64,000 bases of DNA from Bacteroidota bacterium. GTDB taxonomy: Bacteria > Bacteroidota > Bacteroidia > Chitinophagales > Chitinophagaceae. Made by a program: the position numbers and the translations under genes. Positions 52,868 to 61,149 of this stretch are shown one piece after another. Location of the stretch: assembly GCA_018268055.1 (NCBI GenBank), contig JAFDXF010000065.1:1-64000 (forward strand), in the 5' to 3' direction. Within the stretch, counting starts at the first letter, position 1. Each line of letters opens with the position of its first letter. Below the pieces are notes generated by a model. The model searched no databases. It had not been told where the DNA came from and saw nothing but the letters and a program-made list of their open reading frames with translations.

Positions 52868-54211
52868 ATGGAATTATCAGCCCTCACTGCAATTTCTGCC
52901 ATAGATGGCCGCTATCGCAAACAAGTTCAACAATTAGATGAATACTTTTCAGAATACGGATTGATGAAATACCGGGTGCTGATTGAAATAGAATATCTTT
53001 TGATGCTTGAAAAAAAGAAATTCTTAAAACTATCTGCTCAAGCACATAAACATTTAAAAAATCTGTTAGAAAACTTTGGCCCCGAAGAAGCACAGCAAAT
53101 AAAACAAATAGAGAAAACAACCAATCATGATGTTAAAGCCGTAGAATATTTTCTTAAAAATGAATTGGATAAATGTGGTGCAGCCAATGCAAAAGAGTGG
53201 GTGCATTTTGGCCTCACTTCGCAAGATGTGAATAATACTGCAATACCACTTTCATGGAAACATGCCATAGAATACGAATACTTGCCTGCATTATTAAATC
53301 TGAATACTGAATTAAAATTATTGGCCAAAGAATGGGCAACTATTCCCCTGCTGGCACATACACACGGGCAGCCTGCAAGTCCTACTCAATTGGGTAAAGA
53401 ATTAATGGTGTTTGTGGAAAGAATACAAAATCAGATTGAACAATTTATCTGCATTCCCTTCACCGGAAAGTTTGGCGGCGCTACCGGAAATTTTAATGCA
53501 CACCACATTGCATTCCCCAAAACAGATTGGATAAAGTTTGGAAATGAATTTTTAAGTAATATCGGATTAAATCGTCAGCAATTCACTACACAAATAGAAC
53601 ATTTTGATAATCTGGCTGCTCATTTTGATTGTATGCGCCGTATCAATACTATCTTGATAGATTTTTGCAGAGATGTGTGGACTTATATCTCAATGGAATA
53701 TTTCAAACAGAAAACAAAGAAAGGCGAAGTTGGTTCATCGGCAATGCCACACAAAGTAAACCCGATAGATTTTGAAAATGCAGAAGGAAATCTTGGTATG
53801 GCAAATGCAATGTTTGAACATCTGTCTTCCAAACTTCCTATTTCAAGATTGCAAAGAGATTTGACAGACTCAACTGTATTACGAAATATCGGCGTGCCTT
53901 TTGCTCATACCATCATCGCCTTTCGCTCTATTGAAAAAGGTTTGGGAAAATTAATTGTGAATGATTCCGCTATACACAATGATTTGGAAAACAACTGGGC
54001 GGTAGTTGCGGAAGCAATTCAAACCGTTTTACGCAGAGAAAAATATCCCAATCCCTATGAAGCGTTAAAAGAATTGACAAGAGGAAAAGATAAAATAGAT
54101 AAAAAAGCTATTCACAAATTTATTGATACACTAAAAGTAAACACTACTTTAAAAAAAGAATTAAAACAAATTACGCCGCACAATTACATTGGCGTTCATC
54201 CAAAATATTAA
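52868..54211 (+). CDS. purB: Adenylosuccinate lyase
   Basis: Cleaves SAICAR and adenylosuccinate in purine synthesis, 447 aa. Fumarase/aspartase family: AISAIDGRYRKQV start, TTNHDVKAVEYFL, LTSQDVNNTA, HTHGQPASPTQLG and the signature GSSAMPHKVNPIDFENAEG. The start at 52868 fits the family; a longer frame from 52823 is unlikely. Length and motifs match the E. coli-type subgroup. Confidence 0.96.
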   Translation: MELSALTAISAIDGRYRKQVQQLDEYFSEYGLMKYRVLIEIEYLLMLEKKKFLKLSAQAHKHLKNLLENFGPEEAQQIKQIEKTTNHDVKAVEYFLKNELDKCGAANAKEWVHFGLTSQDVNNTAIPLSWKHAIEYEYLPALLNLNTELKLLAKEWATIPLLAHTHGQPASPTQLGKELMVFVERIQNQIEQFICIPFTGKFGGATGNFNAHHIAFPKTDWIKFGNEFLSNIGLNRQQFTTQIEHFDNLAAHFDCMRRINTILIDFCRDVWTYISMEYFKQKTKKGEVGSSAMPHKVNPIDFENAEGNLGMANAMFEHLSSKLPISRLQRDLTDSTVLRNIGVPFAHTIIAFRSIEKGLGKLIVNDSAIHNDLENNWAVVAEAIQTVLRREKYPNPYEALKELTRGKDKIDKKAIHKFIDTLKVNTTLKKELKQITPHNYIGVHPKY

Positions 54212-54219
54212 TCACTGTA

Positions 54220-55803
54220 TTATTTATGAATTTCACTGGTAAAATGAAATTCAATATCTGGATTATTTGTTTTTTCGGTATTTAAAAACCACTCGCTTTG
54301 TGCCAAATAAACTGGATGACCGTCTTTGTCCTCTCCGGAGTTTGCTTGCTTAAAACGAAGGAAGTCTTCCAACTTTTTATCGTCCTTGCTGGTTAACCAA
54401 CAGGCTTTGTAAAATGGTAAAGAATTAAAGACTACCGAAGCGCCATACTCGTGCAGTAACCGATATTGAATTACTTCAAACTGCAATTCACCCACACAAC
54501 CAATAATTTTTTTGTTACCTCCAAATTGAGTAAACAATTGCGCTACTCCTTCATCAGTCAATTGCAATAATCCTTTTTCCAATTGCTTTGTTTTCATCGG
54601 ATCTTTGTTCACCACTTCTTTAAATATCTCGGGCGAGAAAGAAGGAATACCTGTGAAGAAAAAATTCTCACCTTCTGTCAATGTATCGCCTATTTTAAAA
54701 TTACCGGTATCGAATAAACCAACAACATCGCCTGCATAAGCATCTTCAATTATACTTTTATCTCTAGCCATAAAAGAATAGGGATTGCTGAAGCGAACAT
54801 CTTTATCCAATCGTACGTGATGAAAATATTTATTGCGTTCAAATTTGCCGGAGCATACTCTAAAGAAGGCAATTCTATCACGATGCTTTGGATCTAAGTT
54901 AGCGTGTATCTTAAAAACAAATCCACTCATCTTATCTTCTTCCACATTTAGTTCACGTTCACTCGTCTGCCTACTGCGCGGCGTAGGTGCTATGCGAATG
55001 AAAGTATCCAACATTTCTTTTACACCAAAATTATTAATCGCACTTCCAAAAAATACAGGCGCTACTTTTCCGGCCAGATATTCTGTTACATCCAACTCGC
55101 CATGCACACCATCTACCAATTCCACATCTTCTCTAAGTTGTGCTGCATCTCTTTCACCCAAATGATTATCCAGCACACTATCATTCAAATCTTTTATAGC
55201 TATCGTGTCTTCGTCACCTTTTGTATTGGCCGTAAACAAACGAATATTTTTATCATGCAGATTATAAACTCCTTTAAAATCTTTTCCGCTGTTGATTGGC
55301 CACGTAAGCGGATGCAAAGAAATACTCAACTCCTTCTCAATCTCTTCCAATAAATCAAATCTGTTCTTTCCGTCTCTGTCCATTTTATTAATAAACACAA
55401 TCACCGGTGTATCTCGCATACGACATACTTCCATCAATCTTCTTGTTTGATCTTCCACACCATTCACGCTATCCACTACCAATATTACACTATCCACAGC
55501 GGTAAGTGTGCGATAAGTATCTTCGGCAAAATCCTTGTGGCCGGGCGTATCTAATAGATTGATTAAAATTCCATTATATTCAAAGCTCATCACCGATGTA
55601 GCAACAGAGATACCGCGTTGGCGTTCTATCTCCATAAAGTCGCTGGTAGCGTGCTTTTTTATTTTATTACTTTTCACAGCACCAGCCACTTGAATAGCAC
55701 CACCAAACAATAAAAACTTTTCAGTTAGTGTAGTCTTACCGGCATCGGGGTGAGAAATAATTGCAAAGGTGCGTCGGCGTTGTATTTCGTCGTGATATTT
55801 CAT
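54220..55803 (-). CDS. prfC: Peptide chain release factor 3
   Basis: GTPase that removes RF1/RF2 from the ribosome after peptide release, about 527 aa. G1 [30 protein letters not shown] switch, G3 [17 protein letters not shown]4 NKMDRD. The ATG at 55803 ([13 protein letters not shown]) is chosen; the frame extends to 55887 but that part is upstream of the promoter. Stop is 9 nt from convergent purB. Confidence 0.95.
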   Translation of the reverse strand: MKYHDEIQRRRTFAIISHPDAGKTTLTEKFLLFGGAIQVAGAVKSNKIKKHATSDFMEIERQRGISVATSVMSFEYNGILINLLDTPGHKDFAEDTYRTLTAVDSVILVVDSVNGVEDQTRRLMEVCRMRDTPVIVFINKMDRDGKNRFDLLEEIEKELSISLHPLTWPINSGKDFKGVYNLHDKNIRLFTANTKGDEDTIAIKDLNDSVLDNHLGERDAAQLREDVELVDGVHGELDVTEYLAGKVAPVFFGSAINNFGVKEMLDTFIRIAPTPRSRQTSERELNVEEDKMSGFVFKIHANLDPKHRDRIAFFRVCSGKFERNKYFHHVRLDKDVRFSNPYSFMARDKSIIEDAYAGDVVGLFDTGNFKIGDTLTEGENFFFTGIPSFSPEIFKEVVNKDPMKTKQLEKGLLQLTDEGVAQLFTQFGGNKKIIGCVGELQFEVIQYRLLHEYGASVVFNSLPFYKACWLTSKDDKKLEDFLRFKQANSGEDKDGHPVYLAQSEWFLNTEKTNNPDIEFHFTSEIHK

Positions 55804-55817
55804 ATTCTTAAAAGCGG

Positions 55818-55848
55818 CAAAGGTACAAGTTGAAAAGTCCTTGACAAA
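55818..55848 (-). promoter_or_regulatory. Promoter of prfC
   Basis: On the minus strand TTTG (55848-55845), 19 nt, TACCTTTG (55825-55818): exact consensus and spacing. The leader is only about 9 nt to the ATG at 55803. It fixes the start codon downstream of the longer open frame. Confidence 0.8.
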
Positions 55849-56011
55849 ATGTGCCGGATATGATAATAACAAATTTCTTATAACCAATTTATCTTATAAA
55901 ACCCAAAAGCTGCCGGATGGTAATAGGCGGAGAGAGAATGTAAAACCGAAATCTTGCCTACTATCAGGATTGATAAATGAAGCAAAAACTAACAGCCCCA
56001 AATTTTTCTTT

Positions 56012-56019
56012 TACTTTTG
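56012..56019 (+). promoter_or_regulatory. -7 box for the permease gene
   Basis: TACTTTTG ends 5 nt before the ATG at 56024. The message would begin at about the start codon, another near-leaderless case. Confidence 0.5.
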
Positions 56020-56023
56020 CCTT

Positions 56024-57280
56024 ATGCTGAAGCGTACAATGGGAATTATTGGAAGCGGGTTTAAAATGGCTTTGCAAGAGCTTCGTAAAAACAAACTGCG
56101 CACTTTTCTTTCATTATTCGGTATCACAATCGGAATATTTTGCATCATCAGTGTGCTCGCCGTTGTAAATAGTCTGGAACAAAATATTCAAAACGAAGTA
56201 AAGGCGCTTGGTACTAACACTATCTACTTAGACAAATGGAACTATTCGGATGGCGGCGGCCCCAATTTTCCCTGGTGGAAATATGTAAACAGACCGATGC
56301 CGAAATATGCAGACATGAAACAAATTACAGAACGTTCTGCAAACACGAAGTATGCCGCATTCAAAATAGAATCTTCGGCAGATGTTGAATATGCAGGAAA
56401 TAATTTATCCGGTACCAACATGTATGGCATCAGTGAGCACTTTAATGATATTCAACCAATAGAAATCAGTGCGGGCCGTTATGTTTCAGATGCAGAATTT
56501 AATTATGGAAGCAATGTAACTGTAATTGGGAACAATATTGCCGAAAAACTTTTTGGCGATGCAGACAGAGCAATAGGAAAAGAAATCTCTACCAAAGGGA
56601 AAAAACTACAAGTAATTGGCGTAGTAAAAAAACAAGGCAAGCAAATGATTGGTGGTTGGAACTTTGACGATAACCTGATTACTCCATACAAGTTTGCTCG
56701 CACTATTTTGGTAGAAGACAATGCTCAACCTCTTATATTACTGAAAGGAAAAGAAAATATAACAAGTAAAGCACTAAAAGAAGAACTAACCGGTATAGTA
56801 AGAGCAGTGCACAAACTAAGCCCGACCAAAGAAGATGACTTTACTTTAAACGACATTAATGATTTTAGTGATGCGATTAGTAGTGCTTTCGTCAGTCTGA
56901 ATATTGGTGGTTGGATCATAGCAGCATTATCGTTGATAGTTGGCATGTTTGGCGTTGCCAATATTATGTTTGTAACAGTAAGAGAGCGTACTGCTCAAAT
57001 CGGATTAAAAAAAGCAATCGGTGCAAAAAGCAGAGTTATCCTATCAGAGTTTTTAATGGAATCGGCTTTCCTATGTATCGTAGGCGGTCTTATTGGATTA
57101 GTCTTTGTGTTCTTGCTGACACTTGTATTGACCGGTGTTTTAAATTTTCCAGTTTTTATTTCTACAACCAATATGGCATTAGCGATTATTATCTGTATCA
57201 TTACAGGTGTAGGTGCGGGTTATATTCCTGCCCGTCAGGCTGCAAGATTGGATCCTGTAGTTGCCATCAGAGGTAATTAA
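56024..57280 (+). CDS. MacB/FtsX-type ABC transporter permease
   Basis: About 418 aa. First helix near residues 25-45 (RTFLSLFGITIGIFCIISVLAV), a large MacB-type periplasmic domain (about 50-285), then three C-terminal helices of the FtsX domain with the intracellular loop RERTAQIGLKKAIGAKSRVIL. An upstream frame reaches 55841, but a -7 box at 56012-56019 and the family start support 56024 (or 56039). No ATPase partner gene adjoins, so its partner must be encoded elsewhere. Exports peptides or lipoproteins in related systems. Confidence 0.88.
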   Translation: MLKRTMGIIGSGFKMALQELRKNKLRTFLSLFGITIGIFCIISVLAVVNSLEQNIQNEVKALGTNTIYLDKWNYSDGGGPNFPWWKYVNRPMPKYADMKQITERSANTKYAAFKIESSADVEYAGNNLSGTNMYGISEHFNDIQPIEISAGRYVSDAEFNYGSNVTVIGNNIAEKLFGDADRAIGKEISTKGKKLQVIGVVKKQGKQMIGGWNFDDNLITPYKFARTILVEDNAQPLILLKGKENITSKALKEELTGIVRAVHKLSPTKEDDFTLNDINDFSDAISSAFVSLNIGGWIIAALSLIVGMFGVANIMFVTVRERTAQIGLKKAIGAKSRVILSEFLMESAFLCIVGGLIGLVFVFLLTLVLTGVLNFPVFISTTNMALAIIICIITGVGAGYIPARQAARLDPVVAIRGN

Positions 57281-57301
57281 CTATGCCAACTCTATTGTGC
57301 T

Positions 57302-57309
57302 TAAATTTG
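57302..57309 (+). promoter_or_regulatory. -7 box for tsaD
   Basis: TAAATTTG, 18 nt before the GTG start at 57328. No -33 element at the standard distance. Confidence 0.45.
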
Positions 57310-57327
57310 CGATTTAAAACTTATTAA

Positions 57328-58371
57328 GTGTCAGTTATAATTCTTGCGATAGAATCCAGTTGTGATGAAACATCTGCCGCAGTTTGTGTGGATGGGAAAA
57401 TTCTGTCGAATATAATTGCAAGTCAAAAAGTACATGAGCAATATGGCGGAGTAGTGCCAGAGTTGGCAAGTCGTGCACATGCAGAAAATATCGTACCCGT
57501 TGTTCACGCTGCGTTGCAAAAAGCAAATTGTACTGTTGCAGAGGTGGATGCCATTGCATTTACACAAGCTCCGGGATTAATCGGTTCATTATTAGTAGGT
57601 GGGCAATTTGCTAAATCACTATCCTTGTCGCTCAATAAACCTTTGATTGCTGTGCATCACATGCAAGCACATGTACTCGCAAATTTGATTGATGAACCGA
57701 AACCTTCTTTCCCATTTCTTTGTCTTACGGTAAGTGGCGGCCATACTCAAATTGTGTTATGCAATTCACCTACTGATATGACAATATTGGGCGAAACTAT
57801 TGATGATGCAGCCGGCGAAGCATTTGATAAATCTGCAAAACTTTTAGGGCTACCATATCCCGGAGGTCCATTAATAGATCAACATGCAACAGAAGGTAAC
57901 CCAAAGCGCTTTATATTTCCTGAACCACAGATACCGGGTTTAAATTTCAGTTTCAGCGGGCTTAAAACTTCTATTTTATATTTTTTGCAGAATGCCGGCA
58001 AAAGCAATTTGTTTAAAGAAGAATTCTCCGCAACGGAAGAAGAAAGAATTGAATTTATTAAAAATAATTTATCTGATATCTGCGCATCTATACAGCATCG
58101 TATTGTAACTATTCTATTAAACAAATTAAAAAAAGCTTCTATTGAAACCGGTGTTACAGATATTTGCCTTGCCGGTGGTGTTTCTGCAAACAGTGGTTTA
58201 AGAAAAGCATTTGCAGAAATGGGAATGAAATATAATTGGCGAACATTTATTCCATCATTTCAATACTGCACCGATAATGCAGGCATGATTGCCATTACAG
58301 GGTATTATAAATTTTTAGCAAATCAATTCGCTGATTTATCAATAAGTTCTACCGCAAGAGCAGAATGGTAA
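57328..58371 (+). CDS. tsaD: tRNA t6A37 threonylcarbamoyltransferase TsaD
   Basis: Universal enzyme that with TsaB/TsaE adds threonylcarbamoyl to A37 of ANN-decoding tRNAs, 347 aa. ASKHA fold: IESSCDETSAAV, metal ligands in HHMQAHVLA, GGHTQIVLC, DDAAGEAFDK and the closing CTDNAGMIAITG. GTG start at 57328; MSVIILAIESSCDE is the normal N-terminus. Its product is the substrate of MtaB, encoded elsewhere in this window. Confidence 0.96.
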   Translation: MSVIILAIESSCDETSAAVCVDGKILSNIIASQKVHEQYGGVVPELASRAHAENIVPVVHAALQKANCTVAEVDAIAFTQAPGLIGSLLVGGQFAKSLSLSLNKPLIAVHHMQAHVLANLIDEPKPSFPFLCLTVSGGHTQIVLCNSPTDMTILGETIDDAAGEAFDKSAKLLGLPYPGGPLIDQHATEGNPKRFIFPEPQIPGLNFSFSGLKTSILYFLQNAGKSNLFKEEFSATEEERIEFIKNNLSDICASIQHRIVTILLNKLKKASIETGVTDICLAGGVSANSGLRKAFAEMGMKYNWRTFIPSFQYCTDNAGMIAITGYYKFLANQFADLSISSTARAEW

Positions 58372-58383
58372 TTAGTTTTCATA

Positions 58384-59112
58384 ATGAGTAACTCTTTTTT
58401 CAAATTCAAACAGTTTACCATTCACCAAGATAAATGTGCGATGAAGGTAACAACTGATAGTTGCTTATTTGGCGCATGGGTAGCACAGCAATTATCTGAA
58501 AGTAAAAACGACGTATCAACCGTGCTGGATATTGGAGGAGGAACAGGCTTACTCTCTCTCATGCTTGCTCAAAAAAATAATACAGCGAAAATAGATGTCC
58601 TTGAAATTGACATTGAAGCTACTGCACAGGCTAAAGAAAACGTGGAACAATCGCCTTTCTCGAATCAAATTCAAATCATCAATGCAGATGCACGAACTTA
58701 TCATTTTTCAAAAAAATATAATGTCATCATCAGTAATCCGCCATTTTATGAAAATGAATTGAAAGGAAATGATGCTGTAAAAAATATAGCACATCACAAC
58801 GATGGATTATCGATTACCGAATTATTGAAAATCATCAAAGACAACTTAGCAGCAAATGGGAAATTTTTTCTTTTACTTCCCTATAAAAGGTTTGAAGAAA
58901 TAAAAAAGCTTATTCAGAAAGAAGAGCTTGGCGTAACTAAAGTTGTATTTGTCAAACAATCTGAAAATCATTCTTATTTTAGAGTATTGGTAGCAGGAAC
59001 TAACACCTCAACAAATACAAATATGGAGGCTGAAATTAACATTACCACCAAAACAAGACAATATACAGCTGAGTTTATCGAATTACTAAAGGACTACTAC
59101 TTATATCTATAA
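58384..59112 (+). CDS. trmN6: tRNA1(Val) adenine(37)-N6 methyltransferase (TrmN6/YfiC type)
   Basis: 242-aa class I methyltransferase: FKFKQFTIHQDKCAMKVTTDSCLFGAW at the start, SAM loop DIGGGTGLLSL, and the N6-adenine motif IISNPPFYENELKG. This matches E. coli YfiC, which methylates A37 of tRNA-Val. It lies 12 nt after tsaD and is probably cotranscribed, joining two position-37 tRNA modifications. It overlaps the stop of the convergent gene by 6 nt. Confidence 0.9.
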   Translation: MSNSFFKFKQFTIHQDKCAMKVTTDSCLFGAWVAQQLSESKNDVSTVLDIGGGTGLLSLMLAQKNNTAKIDVLEIDIEATAQAKENVEQSPFSNQIQIINADARTYHFSKKYNVIISNPPFYENELKGNDAVKNIAHHNDGLSITELLKIIKDNLAANGKFFLLLPYKRFEEIKKLIQKEELGVTKVVFVKQSENHSYFRVLVAGTNTSTNTNMEAEINITTKTRQYTAEFIELLKDYYLYL

Positions 59113-60312
59113 TCTTCCATCAGCATAATCTTGTAGATAAGAATAATAAGTGGTAAGATTTCCGTTATTCGTCATTGTAGCCTTATTGATTATTTCAGAA
59201 CCATTCCCCGTTAAATTTTCCAGAACATGTTTGATTAACTGTTCGCCAAAATAACGGCTGGCATCTCTCGGTAATTCATTGGGCAAATTACCCACCGCCA
59301 TTATATCAATTGAATCTTTTAAATAAGGTTCTGTCTTTTGCAACGTATTTTTATTCACTCCATAAACAGGATGAGCAATAGATTGGTCGCCTAAATTAAT
59401 GGGCACAGATCCATTTTCATCATCAGTAATATCTGCAATGGTCTGAATGATGAAATCTTCATTTTGCACATCTTCTTTCTCAAATAATCTCGGAATGTTT
59501 TTTTCCCAATACACACCGTTCATTAAAATATCAGTTTGCTTTGTATAAGGCAAAAATTTACTTCTGTATTGCTGTGGCTCATGATGAAATTCGTCTCGAC
59601 TATATCTTCCATTATCCATTCGTTCATATAAATCTGCGCCTTTCAATTGAGTATAAACAGGATAAGGAAAACGGCGTGTTAAATATTCATCCGGCTCTAC
59701 TTCGTGAATACCCATCAGGTTCATCACTTCCAAAATACCATGCGCTACCCTACCCGATCCGGTTACGGCAATTTTTACATTAGGAAGTCGCAATCCGAAA
59801 TATGTATGAATCAATTCTCTGAAACTCCTTTGCTGATACACCCTACCTAATGCAAATAAACCTGAACGATTGCCATAAGCCATCATCCCATTATGCGCAC
59901 CTACCACACCTGCAAAAAAACCAAAACCAATGATGCGTTGCCCGTCTTCGTGCTCGAGACATTCATAATCAATTAGCCGAATATTTTTATCCAAAATAGC
60001 ACGCATCAATGGTTGATTGTGTGCTTGCATTTTTTTTGTATGTGAAAAAAATAAATAAGTCTTATTGGCAATGAGGTTTTTAATCGGTACTTCTTTGATG
60101 CCTAAAAGAATATCACAATCACTAATATCGTCTTTTACTTCTACTCCTGCCATAAGATATTCTCTATCCGAAAAACATCTGTCCGGCGAAGATTGAACAA
60201 CCACTTGAAAAGCGGTTACATTTTTATGAATCCATTTACATTGTGCCGGCGTAAGTGCCACTCTTGTATCTGCTGGAGTTTTTCCTTCTCGTATTAGGCC
60301 AATCCTTAACAT
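59107..60312 (-). CDS. Saccharopine/alanine dehydrogenase-like NAD(P) enzyme
   Basis: About 401 aa. The N-terminus (MLRIGLIREGKTPADTRVALTPAQ) is the alanine dehydrogenase/transhydrogenase N-terminal domain, and KIAVTGSGRVAHGILEVMNLMG is the NAD-binding loop. Overall it resembles LYS1-type saccharopine dehydrogenases (lysine-forming). dapF in the same window shows the DAP route to lysine, so a role in lysine degradation or in a different reductive amination is more likely. The ATG at 60312 is chosen over 60402. Confidence 0.75.
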   Translation of the reverse strand: MLRIGLIREGKTPADTRVALTPAQCKWIHKNVTAFQVVVQSSPDRCFSDREYLMAGVEVKDDISDCDILLGIKEVPIKNLIANKTYLFFSHTKKMQAHNQPLMRAILDKNIRLIDYECLEHEDGQRIIGFGFFAGVVGAHNGMMAYGNRSGLFALGRVYQQRSFRELIHTYFGLRLPNVKIAVTGSGRVAHGILEVMNLMGIHEVEPDEYLTRRFPYPVYTQLKGADLYERMDNGRYSRDEFHHEPQQYRSKFLPYTKQTDILMNGVYWEKNIPRLFEKEDVQNEDFIIQTIADITDDENGSVPINLGDQSIAHPVYGVNKNTLQKTEPYLKDSIDIMAVGNLPNELPRDASRYFGEQLIKHVLENLTGNGSEIINKATMTNNGNLTTYYSYLQDYADGRL

Positions 60313-60334
60313 AGTTCGTGTTTGGTGTAATGTG

Positions 60335-60367
60335 CAAAGATACTTTTTAAATTTTCTAAAAGCCAAA
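60335..60367 (-). promoter_or_regulatory. Promoter of the saccharopine-dehydrogenase-like gene
   Basis: Minus strand: TTTG (60367-60364), 21 nt, TATCTTTG (60342-60335), about 23 nt before the ATG. Confidence 0.6.
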
Positions 60368-60415
60368 CAGGATACTTGATCTAAAAAACTTCTATCATCC
60401 ACCCTATCTATTTCG

Positions 60416-60423
60416 TAACTTTG
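60416..60423 (+). promoter_or_regulatory. -7 box for hscB
   Basis: TAACTTTG, expected start of transcription near 60429, exactly where the inverted repeat (60429-60455) begins. No clear -33 TTG at the standard distance. Confidence 0.5.
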
Positions 60424-60428
60424 CAGAC

Positions 60429-60455
60429 TTCAATGCCTGGTCAATAGGCATTGAA
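60429..60455 (+). promoter_or_regulatory. Perfect 9-bp inverted repeat in the hscB leader
   Basis: TTCAATGCC (60429-60437) and GGCATTGAA (60447-60455) form a perfect inverted repeat with a 9-nt spacer, 30 nt before the hscB ATG. It starts where transcription is predicted to begin. It could be an RNA hairpin at the very 5' end or an operator. Confidence 0.6.
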
Positions 60456-60484
60456 AAACAGAAACGATATATTGATAAATTAAA

Positions 60485-60988
60485 ATGAAAAATTATTTCG
60501 AGTTGTATGATATGCCAATTCAACTTTCTGTTGATAAAAAGGATTTACCCAAAAAGTACTTTGAGCTGAATCGGATATATCACCCTGATTTTTTTATTCA
60601 TGAATCAGCAAAAAAAAGGGCTGAGGTATTGGATATTGCAGCGCAGATAAATCGTGCTTTTAAAATATTTCAAAGCACGGATGATACCATTAAATATGTA
60701 CTAAAACTAAAAGGGCTTTTAGAAGAAGAAGAAAAATATCAACTTCCTCCCGACTACCTAATGGAGGTGATGGAAATAAATGAAGCGTTGATGGATGGCA
60801 CACCAAAAGAAGACATTAAACCACAAATTGAACAATTGCAAACTGAAATATATGAGCCTATTAAGCAAATTGTGGAAGGCTATCAAGAAGGTATTACTAC
60901 CGAAAAAGAGTTGCTGCAAGTAAAAGAATATTACTACAAGAAAAAATACTTAGATCGTATCAGGCGACAATTGAATGAAATGACTTAA
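60485..60988 (+). CDS. hscB: Fe-S cluster assembly co-chaperone HscB
   Basis: 167-aa J-domain co-chaperone that hands scaffold IscU clusters to HscA. The J domain (residues 1-70) has HPD at His33-Asp35, and a C-terminal three-helix domain (about 85-165) binds the scaffold. KKYFELNRIYHPDFF is diagnostic. No hscA, iscU or other Fe-S assembly gene is beside it. An inverted repeat lies in its leader, and tRNA-Leu follows 21 nt downstream, perhaps on the same transcript. Confidence 0.92.
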   Translation: MKNYFELYDMPIQLSVDKKDLPKKYFELNRIYHPDFFIHESAKKRAEVLDIAAQINRAFKIFQSTDDTIKYVLKLKGLLEEEEKYQLPPDYLMEVMEINEALMDGTPKEDIKPQIEQLQTEIYEPIKQIVEGYQEGITTEKELLQVKEYYYKKKYLDRIRRQLNEMT

Positions 60989-61009
60989 TATTGCAGCCCT
61001 TTACTACCA

Positions 61010-61093
61010 GCCCAGATGGCGGAATTGGTAGACGCGTCAGACTCAAAATCTGGTGTCCGCAAGGATGTGCAGGTTCGATTCCTGTTCTGGGCA
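61010..61093 (+). tRNA. tRNA-Leu (CAA)
   Basis: 84-nt class II tRNA: acceptor GCCCAGA/TCTGGGC, anticodon loop CTCAAAA (anticodon CAA), long variable arm (TGTCCGCAAGGATGT), T-loop TTCGATT, discriminator A. CCA is not encoded. It lies 21 nt after hscB and is followed by a strong terminator. Confidence 0.96.
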
Positions 61094-61094
61094 C

Positions 61095-61126
61095 AAAAAA
61101 TGGCTTCTGAAAAGAGGCCATTTTTT
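61095..61126 (+). terminator. Terminator after tRNA-Leu
   Basis: A 10-bp stem AAAAAATGGC/GCCATTTTTT (61095-61104 with 61117-61126). The 3' arm supplies the T-tract. It can act in both directions, and also protects the convergent galM end. Confidence 0.88.
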
Positions 61127-61149
61127 ATTTCTATCTTCTAAAAAATATT

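Noticed and set aside
55841..56023. 61-codon N-terminal extension of the permease
   Set aside because: Not similar to MacB/FtsX N-termini, and the -7 box at 56012-56019 lies inside it.
56911..57276. 121-aa frame with many Cys, Ser and Tyr
   Set aside because: It is the +1 frame of the permease's last helices; composition comes from the out-of-frame reading of hydrophobic codons.
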